From Anoxybacteroides rupiense (GTDB lineage: Bacteria > Bacillota > Bacilli > Bacillales > Anoxybacillaceae), in assembly GCF_014196195.1 (NCBI RefSeq), contig NZ_JACIDF010000003.1, positions 124,001 to 188,000 on the forward strand: a stretch of 64,000 bases of DNA. Reading direction: 5' to 3'. Shown here one piece after another: positions 28,642-36,753 of this stretch. The position numbers and the translations under genes are program-made. Numbering within the stretch: position 1 is the stretch's first letter; every line of letters starts with the position of its first letter. The notes beneath the pieces were generated by a model. The model ran no database searches. It was given only the letters and a program-made list of their open reading frames with translations, and was not told the origin of the DNA.

Positions 28642-29097
28642 TTGAATCAATCTGTATTATTTTTACTCATTTTATTATTTATTGGCATGATAGCCAAAAA
28701 TCATTCACTCATTATTGCAGTCGGTGTACTGCTGGGGATTAAGCTGATCGGATTGGAAGGAAAGTGGCTGCCGGTTATTCAGGCAAAAGGAATTAATTGG
28801 GGAGTGACAGTGATTACAATTGCCGTGCTTGCGCCAATTGCGACAGGGGAAATTGGATTTAAGCAGCTTGGTGCTTCGCTTCAGTCGCTATCTGCTTGGA
28901 TCGCGCTTTTGTCTGGCGTATTTGTTGCTTTAATAGCTAAAGGAGGAGTGACGCTGTTGTCCACGGATCCGCATATGACCGCCGCTCTTGTGCTTGGCAC
29001 GATTATTGCCGTCTCTCTTTTCCACGGCGTAGCTGTCGGTCCGCTGATTGGTGCAGGCATTGCGTATATAGTTATGAAGGTGATAGAATATTTATGA
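28642..29097 (+). CDS. ytwI: UPF0756 (DUF441) membrane protein YtwI
   Basis: A 151-residue membrane protein with about four hydrophobic segments (residues 5-20, 24-42, 50-68, 80-100 and a C-terminal pair). No catalytic motif is visible and the function is unknown. Tandem TTG codons at 28639 and 28642 are both possible starts behind AAAGGAAGAGG; the second gives better spacing and the usual MNQS-type N terminus. It lies between ytvI and citZ, as in B. subtilis order, and no terminator was identified after it. Confidence 0.83.
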   Translation: MNQSVLFLLILLFIGMIAKNHSLIIAVGVLLGIKLIGLEGKWLPVIQAKGINWGVTVITIAVLAPIATGEIGFKQLGASLQSLSAWIALLSGVFVALIAKGGVTLLSTDPHMTAALVLGTIIAVSLFHGVAVGPLIGAGIAYIVMKVIEYL

Positions 29098-29142
29098 AAA
29101 TCATTTTTTTATGATAATATTATAGAGAATAAGTCGTTTTGA

Positions 29143-29296
29143 TTCACAAAAGTCAGATAATTGTTTATAATATAGACAACAGCCCTTTTCTTTTATATTT
29201 ATTTTCATCATTTATACATGTTTGTAGATATTCATACTGTCACGTAGCAGATGAATAAGGGCAGTATGAATACAATATAAAATGTAAGCATTTTCT
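29143..29296 (+). promoter_or_regulatory. citZ promoter and possible cre site
   Basis: TTCACA (29143-29148), a 17-base spacer and TATAAT (29166-29171) form a good SigA promoter, giving a leader of about 215 bases. Within it, TGTAAGCATTTTCT (29283-29296) resembles a CcpA cre site with two or three mismatches. B. subtilis citZ is under CcpA and CcpC control; the cre call here is by resemblance only. The rest of 29098-29394 shows nothing else. Confidence 0.5.
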
Positions 29297-29394
29297 TTAT
29301 GGACTTTTATTCAATGATTTTGAGCAAGCGCTCGCTCTCGGATGATGTACTGCAATGGGAGAAGGGGAATTTTTAGAGAAAAGGAGAGATGTAT

Positions 29395-30513
29395 ATGACA
29401 GTAACACGAGGTCTAGAAGGGGTTGTCGCAACGACGTCCAGCATCAGCTCAATTATTGATGACACATTAACATATGTGGGCTACGATATTGACGATTTGG
29501 CTGAAAATGCGACGTTTGAGGAGGTTGTTTATCTGCTTTGGCATCGTGAGCTTCCGACAAGGCAGCAACTAGAAGAATTACGGAAGCAACTGGCAGAAAA
29601 CGCAACCATTCCATCTGAAATTATTGAGCATTTCAAATTGTATCCAATTGAGAAAGTACATCCAATGGCAGCGCTGCGTACAGCCATTTCTTTGTTAGGT
29701 TTATATGATGAAGAAGCTGACATCATGGATGCGGAAGCAAATTATCGCAAAGCGATTCGTTTGCAAGCAAAAATTCCGACAATTGTGACAGCTTTTTCTC
29801 GTATTCGTAAAGGGTTAGATCCTGTGGCCCCACGCCCTGATTTAGGCTTTGCTGCGAATTTTTTGTATATGTTGACAGGCAGCGAACCAAATGAAACCGC
29901 TGTCGAAGCATTTGATAAAGCGCTTGTATTGCATGCGGATCATGAATTAAATGCATCGACATTTACAGCGCGAGTCTGTGTAGCGACGCTGTCTGACATC
30001 TATTCTGGAATTACAGCTGCGATCGGCGCGTTAAAAGGGCCGCTTCATGGCGGTGCAAATGAAGCCGTTATGAAAATGCTTACAGAAATCGGCACCGTTG
30101 AGAATGTGGAACCATATGTTCAGAAAAAATTAGCAAACAAAGAAAAAATCATGGGCTTTGGCCATCGCGTTTACCGCAAAGGTGATCCGCGTGCTAAACA
30201 TCTGAAGAAAATGTCAGAGAAGCTTACAAAGCTTGTTGGACAGCCGCATTGGTATGAAATGTCGGTAAAAATTGAGGAAATCATGAATTCAACAAAACCG
30301 TTGCCGCCGAACGTTGACTTTTATTCTGCATCGGTTTACCATTGTTTAGGAATTGATCATGATTTATTCACGCCGATTTTTGCTGTAAGCCGGATGTCAG
30401 GTTGGCTCGCACATATTTTAGAGCAGTATGAGAACAACCGTCTCATTCGTCCGCGTGCTGAGTATACTGGACCGGCGAAACAAGTTTATGTTCCGATTGA
30501 ACAAAGAGGCTAA
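29395..30513 (+). CDS. citZ: Citrate synthase
   Basis: Condenses acetyl-CoA and oxaloacetate to citrate, first step of the TCA cycle. The 372-residue sequence is of the small Gram-positive type. Catalytic elements are visible: HELNASTFTARV near residue 183 (first His), GPLHGGANEAV near 218 (second His), IMGFGHRVYRKGDPRA near 252-267 and DFYSASVYHCLG near 310 (catalytic Asp). The ATG at 29395 has AAAGGAG nine bases upstream; the ATG at 29389 is too close to that site. First gene of citZ-icd-mdh. Confidence 0.97.
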   Translation: MTVTRGLEGVVATTSSISSIIDDTLTYVGYDIDDLAENATFEEVVYLLWHRELPTRQQLEELRKQLAENATIPSEIIEHFKLYPIEKVHPMAALRTAISLLGLYDEEADIMDAEANYRKAIRLQAKIPTIVTAFSRIRKGLDPVAPRPDLGFAANFLYMLTGSEPNETAVEAFDKALVLHADHELNASTFTARVCVATLSDIYSGITAAIGALKGPLHGGANEAVMKMLTEIGTVENVEPYVQKKLANKEKIMGFGHRVYRKGDPRAKHLKKMSEKLTKLVGQPHWYEMSVKIEEIMNSTKPLPPNVDFYSASVYHCLGIDHDLFTPIFAVSRMSGWLAHILEQYENNRLIRPRAEYTGPAKQVYVPIEQRG

Positions 30514-30588
30514 CTTTAGGGAAACAGGGCGTGAAGATGGCTATACATGTTCTCGCCCTTCACATTAATACATTGGAGGTTGTTACAA

Positions 30589-31863
30589 GTGGTTCAAGGT
30601 GAAAAAATTACAGTCACAAACGGTGTGTTAAACGTACCAAACAATCCGATTATCCCTTTCATTGAAGGTGATGGGACAGGCCCTGATATTTGGGCGGCAG
30701 CCTCCCGCGTGCTAGAAGCTGCGGTTGAAAAAGCCTATAAAGGAGAAAAGAAAATTGCTTGGAAAGAAGTTCTTGCTGGCGAAAAAGCATATAAGCTAAC
30801 GGGAGAATGGCTGCCTCAAGAAACGCTTGATGTGATTCGCGAATACATAATTGCCATTAAAGGCCCATTAACGACCCCTGTCGGCGGAGGGATTCGTTCA
30901 TTGAATGTCGCGCTTCGTCAAGAGCTTGATTTGTTTGTTTGCTTGCGTCCAGTCCGTTACTTCAATGGCGTGCCTTCTCCAGTGAAACGTCCTGAAGATA
31001 CGGATATGGTTATTTTCCGTGAAAATACAGAAGATATTTATGCCGGAATTGAGTATGCCAAAGGCACTGAAGAAGTGAAAAAAGTGATTCACTTTTTGCA
31101 AAATGAAATGGGCGTTCGTAAAATTCGCTTCCCGGAAACATCTGGTATCGGTATTAAGCCGATTTCCGAGGAGGGAACTAAACGTCTCGTTCGAGCAGCC
31201 ATCAACTATGCTATCGAGCACGGCCGCAAGTCTGTTACGCTCGTACATAAAGGAAACATTATGAAATTTACGGAAGGCGCATTTAAAAACTGGGGCTATG
31301 AGCTTGCAGAGCAAGAATTTGGAGATAAAGTCTTTACATGGGCGGAATATGATCGCATCGTTGAAGCGGAAGGAAAAGAGGCTGCAAATAAAGCTCAGGC
31401 TGAAGCGGAAGCAGCAGGAAAAATTATCGTTAAAGATGCGATTGCTGATATTTTCTTGCAACAAATTTTAACGCGTCCACGTGAGTTTGATGTTGTCGCA
31501 ACTATGAATTTGAACGGTGACTATATTTCAGATGCCTTGGCAGCTCAAGTAGGAGGTATTGGCATTGCTCCAGGTGCAAATATTAACTATGAAACAGGGC
31601 ATGCCATCTTTGAAGCGACTCATGGCACGGCTCCAAAATATGCAGGATTAGACAAAGTAAATCCATCCTCTGTTATTTTGTCAGGCGTCATGATGTTTGA
31701 GCACCTTGGCTGGAATGAAGCGGCTAAGCTGATTATTGAATCCATGGAGAAAACAATTGCTTCGAAAGTCGTCACCTACGATTTCGCCCGTCTGATGGAA
31801 GGAGCAACAGAAGTGAAGTGCTCTGAGTTTGCTGATGCATTGATCCGTAATATGGGAGAATAA
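30589..31863 (+). CDS. icd: Isocitrate dehydrogenase (NADP)
   Basis: Oxidatively decarboxylates isocitrate to 2-oxoglutarate with NADP. The 424-residue protein begins with the [20 protein letters not shown] segment typical of Bacillus Icd. It has [12 protein letters not shown] near 23, the phosphorylation-loop-like [15 protein letters not shown] near 103 with substrate Ser, REN TEDIY-type [11 protein letters not shown] near 145, and [19 protein letters not shown] near 305. GTG start preceded by TTGGAGGTTGTTACAA; upstream codons lack a site. Second gene of the TCA operon, 75 bp after citZ. Confidence 0.97.
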   Translation: MVQGEKITVTNGVLNVPNNPIIPFIEGDGTGPDIWAAASRVLEAAVEKAYKGEKKIAWKEVLAGEKAYKLTGEWLPQETLDVIREYIIAIKGPLTTPVGGGIRSLNVALRQELDLFVCLRPVRYFNGVPSPVKRPEDTDMVIFRENTEDIYAGIEYAKGTEEVKKVIHFLQNEMGVRKIRFPETSGIGIKPISEEGTKRLVRAAINYAIEHGRKSVTLVHKGNIMKFTEGAFKNWGYELAEQEFGDKVFTWAEYDRIVEAEGKEAANKAQAEAEAAGKIIVKDAIADIFLQQILTRPREFDVVATMNLNGDYISDALAAQVGGIGIAPGANINYETGHAIFEATHGTAPKYAGLDKVNPSSVILSGVMMFEHLGWNEAAKLIIESMEKTIASKVVTYDFARLMEGATEVKCSEFADALIRNMGE

Positions 31864-31883
31864 TAGAGGGGAGACGGTAACAA

Positions 31884-32822
31884 ATGGCGGTTAAACGTAA
31901 AAAAATATCTGTGATTGGTGCAGGGTTTACGGGGGCGACAACGGCATTTATTTTAGCGCAAAAAGAACTTGGGGATGTTGTCCTTGTGGATATTCCACAA
32001 TTGGAAAATCCGACTAAAGGAAAAGCGCTTGATATGCTTGAATCCAGCCCTGTACTAGGCTTTGACGCCAACATTATCGGTACATCTGATTACGCCGATA
32101 CAGCGGATTCCGATATCGTGGTCATCACAGCAGGTATTGCCCGTAAACCGGGAATGAGCCGGGACGATCTTGTTACAACCAATCAAAAAATCATGAAGGC
32201 TGTAACCCAGGAAATCGTTAAATATTCTCCGAATTGTTATATTATTGTGCTGACAAATCCTGTTGATGCGATGACATATACCGTGTACAAAGAGTCTGGC
32301 TTTCCGAAAAACCGTGTGATTGGCCAATCAGGTGTGCTTGATACAGCACGTTTCCGCACATTTGTTGCACAGGAATTAAACCTTTCTGTGAAAGATATTA
32401 CTGGTTTTGTGTTAGGCGGCCATGGGGATGATATGGTTCCGCTTGTGCGTTATTCGTATGCTGGCGGTATTCCGCTTGAAACGCTCATTCCGAAAGAACG
32501 GTTAGATGCGATTGTGGAGCGCACGCGCAAAGGCGGCGGTGAAATCGTCAATCTGCTCGGAAACGGCAGTGCGTATTACGCTCCCGCTGCTTCTCTCGCT
32601 GAAATGGTTGAAGCGATTCTCAAAGACCAACGCCGTGTGCTTCCGGCTATTGCTTATCTTGAAGGAGAATACGGCTATGCAGGCATTTATTTGGGAGTAC
32701 CAACTATTTTAGGCGGAAATGGAATCGAGAAAGTGATTGAGTTAGAGCTGACGGATGAAGAGAAACAGGCTCTTGCCAAGTCGGTTGAATCTGTAAAAAA
32801 TGTGATGAAGGTATTGGAATAA
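31884..32822 (+). CDS. mdh: Malate dehydrogenase
   Basis: NAD-dependent oxidation of malate to oxaloacetate. The 312-residue LDH-like Mdh has the Rossmann [14 protein letters not shown] at about residues 12-25, the mobile loop substrate Args in [16 protein letters not shown] near 84-99, [10 protein letters not shown] near 123, [15 protein letters not shown] near 146 and the catalytic His in [11 protein letters not shown] near 180. ATG start with GAGGGGAGACGG upstream, 20 bp after icd. A hairpin with one G-T pair (about 32832-32862) follows, but lacks a terminal T run. Confidence 0.97.
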   Translation: MAVKRKKISVIGAGFTGATTAFILAQKELGDVVLVDIPQLENPTKGKALDMLESSPVLGFDANIIGTSDYADTADSDIVVITAGIARKPGMSRDDLVTTNQKIMKAVTQEIVKYSPNCYIIVLTNPVDAMTYTVYKESGFPKNRVIGQSGVLDTARFRTFVAQELNLSVKDITGFVLGGHGDDMVPLVRYSYAGGIPLETLIPKERLDAIVERTRKGGGEIVNLLGNGSAYYAPAASLAEMVEAILKDQRRVLPAIAYLEGEYGYAGIYLGVPTILGGNGIEKVIELELTDEEKQALAKSVESVKNVMKVLE

Positions 32823-32909
32823 TGAAGCGTGCAAGCATTCGGGATTTTTTCTCGAATGTTTGCTTCTACGACAACTTGGAAGCGCTTTCTGAACAAAGGG
32901 GTGTAAATC

Positions 32910-33380
32910 ATGCTTAAAAAACGAAAACTAGGGAGAAATATATCAGAAATCACGGTTGGAGAAAAGTTAGTGATTAATTCAAAAATCGAGGATAAAGATT
33001 TGTTGCTTTATCTTGGATTAACAGACGATTCGAATCCTTTATATATTCAGCATGACTATGCTTCACAAACACCGCTGAAGAAACCGATTGTCCCAACGGT
33101 TATGCTGACGGGAATGATCACATCTGCTATCTCCAAATATTTGCCTGGTCCTGGAAGTCATATCAAGAAGCATTATATTGATTTTTTGAAACCTGTTTAT
33201 CATTACGAGAATTTACAATTTTTATTTGAAGTGCAAGATGTCAATGCAGAAGATCATTCGATTATCATTGCTGTTGAGGCGCTTCGCGATGAAACAGAAA
33301 AGGTGTTGGAGGGCACGGTGACGGTTTGTCCTCCGTATGCGATCTCCATGTTAGACAGCCGTTTCTTGGAAAACTTTTGA
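32910..33380 (+). CDS. MaoC-like hotdog protein
   Basis: A 156-residue hotdog-fold protein resembling the MaoC/(R)-enoyl-CoA hydratase family. The hydratase signature region reads DDSNPLYIQHDYASQTPL near residues 40-57. The Asp and Asn-Pro are kept, but the usual catalytic His two residues after Pro is Tyr, as in non-catalytic MaoC N-domains. The segment PTVMLTGMITSAISKYLPGPGS near 67-88 and a later strand FLKPVYHYENL fit the fold. It could bind acyl-CoA without hydrating it. ATG start with AAAGGGGTG upstream. It lies alone between the TCA operon and phoPR. Confidence 0.78.
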   Translation: MLKKRKLGRNISEITVGEKLVINSKIEDKDLLLYLGLTDDSNPLYIQHDYASQTPLKKPIVPTVMLTGMITSAISKYLPGPGSHIKKHYIDFLKPVYHYENLQFLFEVQDVNAEDHSIIIAVEALRDETEKVLEGTVTVCPPYAISMLDSRFLENF

Positions 33381-33628
33381 TTCCTTCCTGTTTTAGAAAA
33401 GAAGCGGTTTTTTGAAAAGAGAATGATATGCTTGTCGTTTGAGCGATTCGTTTCTTGAAATAGAGGAGCGAATCTTTTTTTGTGGTGAAAGGGTGCTTTA
33501 GCTTTTATAAAACTGGATTCATAAAAGGCGGTGTCGATAAATTCAATAGGCGTTATAAGCAGGATGGCTCATAAAAAGGATTTATAGTATGGTATAATAA
33601 TGAAGAGATCTTTTTTATGGAGGAAAAT

Positions 33629-34342
33629 ATGGGCAAAAAAGTGTTGGTTGTTGATGATGAGCCATCCATTGTAACGCTTTTGCAGTATAATTTAGAACAA
33701 GCAGGATTTGAAGTGATTACTGCAAATGATGGAGAAGAAGGAATGAAAAAAGCAGTTCGCGAGCAACCCGATTTAATGATTCTTGATTTAATGCTTCCGA
33801 AAATGGATGGAATCGAGGTTTGCAAGCAGCTGCGCCAACAAAAAATCATGCTTCCTATTTTAATGCTGACGGCAAAGGACGATGAATTCGATAAAGTGTT
33901 AGGCTTGGAGCTTGGAGCCGATGATTACATGACAAAGCCTTTTAGTCCGCGCGAGGTATTGGCGCGCATCAAGGCGATTTTACGACGAATTCCATCGCAG
34001 CAAGGGCATGAAGAAGCGGAAGATCCTCATAAAATTCGTATTGCTGATTTAGAAATTCTTCCTGAACATTATGAAGCCTATTTTCAAGGGGAGCGCCTTG
34101 AGTTAACACCGAAAGAGTTTGAATTACTCGTTTATTTGGCCAAGCATAAAGGGAGGGTACTGACGCGCGATCAGCTGCTTAGCGCTGTATGGAACTATGA
34201 TTTTGCTGGCGATACCCGCATCGTTGATGTACACATCAGCCATTTGCGTGAAAAAATTGAGCAAAATACAAAAAAACCGGTATATATTAAAACCATTCGC
34301 GGTTTAGGATATAAACTTGAGGAGCCGAAAATGGATGTCTAG
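33629..34342 (+). CDS. phoP: Response regulator PhoP
   Basis: OmpR/PhoB-family response regulator of 237 residues that with PhoR controls the phosphate-starvation response. The receiver domain (about 1-120) has the acidic pair DDE after KVLVV, the phosphoacceptor Asp in LMILDLMLPK near 53, Thr in LTAKDD near 81 and the conserved Lys in TKPFSPRE near 103. The C-terminal winged helix (about 135-235) ends in the wing KTIRGLGYKLEEP. The ATG is the one preceded by GGAGG inside an upstream in-frame ATG-GAG-GAA; the upstream codon overlaps that site. TATAAT at 33593 marks a likely promoter. It overlaps phoR by eight bases. Confidence 0.96.
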   Translation: MGKKVLVVDDEPSIVTLLQYNLEQAGFEVITANDGEEGMKKAVREQPDLMILDLMLPKMDGIEVCKQLRQQKIMLPILMLTAKDDEFDKVLGLELGADDYMTKPFSPREVLARIKAILRRIPSQQGHEEAEDPHKIRIADLEILPEHYEAYFQGERLELTPKEFELLVYLAKHKGRVLTRDQLLSAVWNYDFAGDTRIVDVHISHLREKIEQNTKKPVYIKTIRGLGYKLEEPKMDV

Positions 34343-36089
34343 TCCTCGTTCACGGCTTTTATTTGCTCTTGTTTCTTTGATTGTAACCGTTCTGATTTGT
34401 CTTGGTCTTTTGCTTGGTCAACTATTTAAAGATTTTTATTTAGAGACCATGAACAAGCGAATTGAAAAAGAAGCAGAAATGATCGCTCTTTTGCTTGAAC
34501 GGCAAAATATCGATGTGGTTCGATCGCAAATGGCAGATATGAGCGAAACGTTAGCCTCTCGTATTACCGTGCTTGATAACCAAGAGCGGACGCTGCTAGA
34601 TACCGGGCGCCTTGCTAATATTAGCGATCGTGCTCATGAACAAATTGTGCGCGATATTTTGCACAGCAAGAAAAGAAATCATCCTTCTATTATTGAAGAA
34701 AAACAAGATGTTTACTATTACATCGTGCCGTTTTCAAAAAACGGAAAAAATGGTGGCTATGTTATTTTAAGCTCTCCTGTCAACTCTCTAAAAAAAATTA
34801 ACCAACAAATTTGGGGAGTATTAATTAGCAGTTTAGGAACCGCGTTAATTGTGATTATTTTTCTAGGTCTTAAAATCGCTGATCATTATATGAAGCCGAT
34901 TGAGGCAGCGACAACGGTGGCGTTTGAATTGGCGCGCGGCAACTATAAGGCAAGAGTTTATGAAACGCGTAGTGATGAAACGGGGATGCTCAGCCAGTCC
35001 ATTAATATTTTGGCGCGCAATTTGCAAGAAATGAACAAAATTCAAGAAATGCAAACGGACCGTTTGCATACGTTGATTGAAAATGTCGGCAGCGGTCTGA
35101 TTCTGATTGACAGCCGCGGCTACATTAATCTTGTCAATCGATCCTATAAAGAAATTTTCCACATTCGTCCTGTTGATTATTTACATCGTCTGTATACGGA
35201 AGCTTTCTCTCATCAAGAAATCATTGAACTCGTCAACGAAATTTTTATGAAGGAAACCAAAGTGCGCAAACAGCTTGTTTTGACAATCGATATTGAGCGA
35301 AAGCATTTTGAGGTATACGGGGCGCCCATTATTGGAACAAATGATGAATGGAAAGGAATTGTCCTTGTTTTTCATGATATTACCGAGCTCAAAAAGCTGG
35401 AGCAAATGAGAAAAGATTTTGTCGCCAATGTGTCGCATGAGCTGAAAACGCCTATTACATCCATTAAAGGATTTGCGGAAACCCTGTTGGATGGGGCGAT
35501 GAAAGATGAACGGGCGTTGGAGCATTTTTTATCCATCATTCTGAATGAAAGTGAACGGCTACAAAGCCTTGTTCAGGAATTGTTAGATTTATCCAAAATT
35601 GAACAACAAGGATTTCAGCTTCAGCTCGAGAAGGTGAATATGACACAACTTTTGGAAGAGTTAATGGTCATGTTTCGCGGCAAGGCACAGGAGAAGGAAA
35701 TTGATTTGCGCTTACATGCTGCTAAACAAATTTATTTGACTGGCGACGGCGATCGTCTGAAGCAAATCTTTATTAATTTGATTACAAATGCTCTTACTTA
35801 CACGCAAAAGTCTGGACGAGTAGAAGCGAGCATTGAGGAACAGAATGATGAAGTGCTTGTCCATATTTCAGATACAGGCATTGGGATTGAAGAGCAGGAA
35901 ATTCCCCGCATTTTTGAGCGATTTTATCGTGTCGATAAAGCAAGAAGCCGCAACTCAGGAGGAACGGGGTTAGGATTGGCGATCGTTAAGCATTTAGTGG
36001 AAGCGCATCACGGATATATGACAGTAAAAAGTAAAGTCGGCCATGGTACAACATTCACAGTGCATTTTCCAAAGAACCATATAGGTTGA
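34335..36089 (+). CDS. phoR: Sensor histidine kinase PhoR
   Basis: Membrane sensor kinase of 584 residues, partner of PhoP. TM1 is at about residues 8-30 and TM2 at about 158-178, enclosing an extracytoplasmic PAS-like domain. Then follow HAMP (about 180-235), a cytoplasmic PAS (about 240-345), HisKA with VANVSHELKTPITSIKGFAE around 360-380 (phosphorylated His) and HATPase with NLITNALTYT, DTGIGIEEQEIPRIFERFYRV-type N and G1 boxes and GGTGLGLAIVKHLV. The ATG overlaps the phoP end, with GAGGAG ten bases upstream, indicating coupling. Confidence 0.95.
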   Translation: MSSPRSRLLFALVSLIVTVLICLGLLLGQLFKDFYLETMNKRIEKEAEMIALLLERQNIDVVRSQMADMSETLASRITVLDNQERTLLDTGRLANISDRAHEQIVRDILHSKKRNHPSIIEEKQDVYYYIVPFSKNGKNGGYVILSSPVNSLKKINQQIWGVLISSLGTALIVIIFLGLKIADHYMKPIEAATTVAFELARGNYKARVYETRSDETGMLSQSINILARNLQEMNKIQEMQTDRLHTLIENVGSGLILIDSRGYINLVNRSYKEIFHIRPVDYLHRLYTEAFSHQEIIELVNEIFMKETKVRKQLVLTIDIERKHFEVYGAPIIGTNDEWKGIVLVFHDITELKKLEQMRKDFVANVSHELKTPITSIKGFAETLLDGAMKDERALEHFLSIILNESERLQSLVQELLDLSKIEQQGFQLQLEKVNMTQLLEELMVMFRGKAQEKEIDLRLHAAKQIYLTGDGDRLKQIFINLITNALTYTQKSGRVEASIEEQNDEVLVHISDTGIGIEEQEIPRIFERFYRVDKARSRNSGGTGLGLAIVKHLVEAHHGYMTVKSKVGHGTTFTVHFPKNHIG

Positions 36090-36753
36090 ATGCGGATTTG
36101 ACCAGGAAATAAGACAGTATGTCGCCTATACAATCTGGACCGAAGAGGATCAGTCGAACGATATAAAATTTATACCAGCCTTTTGGTCAGGCTAGGCAAG
36201 TCAGCGGCTTGCTTCCGATCGTCAGAAAAATGGAAATGCTGCTTTTGAATGGACGGACTATATGTTCAATGTTCAAGTGATATTCTATATGGGAGAACGG
36301 ACAGGCGCATGGTTGTTTGGGAATGATGCATGCAATTTTACAAAAAGTTAATCGCTTCTTTACTGTGTGTTCATAAATATTTGCTACACTCATACTGAAA
36401 ACCCCTTCATCCAAGGAGCCAACCCTTGAGAGGCGAGAACGAAAAAATGTTCTCGTCTTTTTTTCATTCTGCCGTTAATCATGATAAAATAAAAAAGAAG
36501 GAATGAATCAAACGCTCGTCTTTTTTAGGAGATTCAGCAGGAATTGGCTATATAGATGTAACAAAACAGATGAATATGGACATCGTGTTGTTTTTTGGCG
36601 GTCGAACACGCCGCTTCGCAGCCTTATAAGCGGATCTGAAAGCCATGGGCTCACAAATGTGTGAAGAGAGCAAGCGGCAGGATTTTTCCGAGCGTCGTTG
36701 TGCTAGCGAACAAAATGTTTAATCTGGACGATCGTGGTGAGGAGGGACTCATT
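36090..36753. other. phoR-polA intergenic region with possible remnants
   Basis: No intact gene. Around 36530-36620 the plus strand reads GDSAGIGYIDVTKQMNMDIV in one frame before a stop, which looks like decayed coding sequence, but I cannot name it. An intrinsic terminator at 36430-36466 stands before it. The polA ribosome binding site closes the region. Confidence 0.4.
36430..36466 (+). terminator. Terminator between phoR and polA
   Basis: GGCGAGAAC pairs (one G-T) with GTTCTCGTC around GAAAAAAT, followed by seven T residues. It is 340 bp past phoR, so it ends the phoPR transcript or that of a lost gene. Confidence 0.85.

Noticed and set aside
29130-29144. Possible CcpC half-sites (ATAA-N7-TGAT) upstream of citZ
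   Set aside because: A/T-rich sequence gives such matches easily; one base off the dyad and no second site.
30898-31464. 188-residue minus-strand frame inside icd
   Set aside because: Antisense shadow; composition rich in Phe, Ser and Cys and no ribosome binding site.
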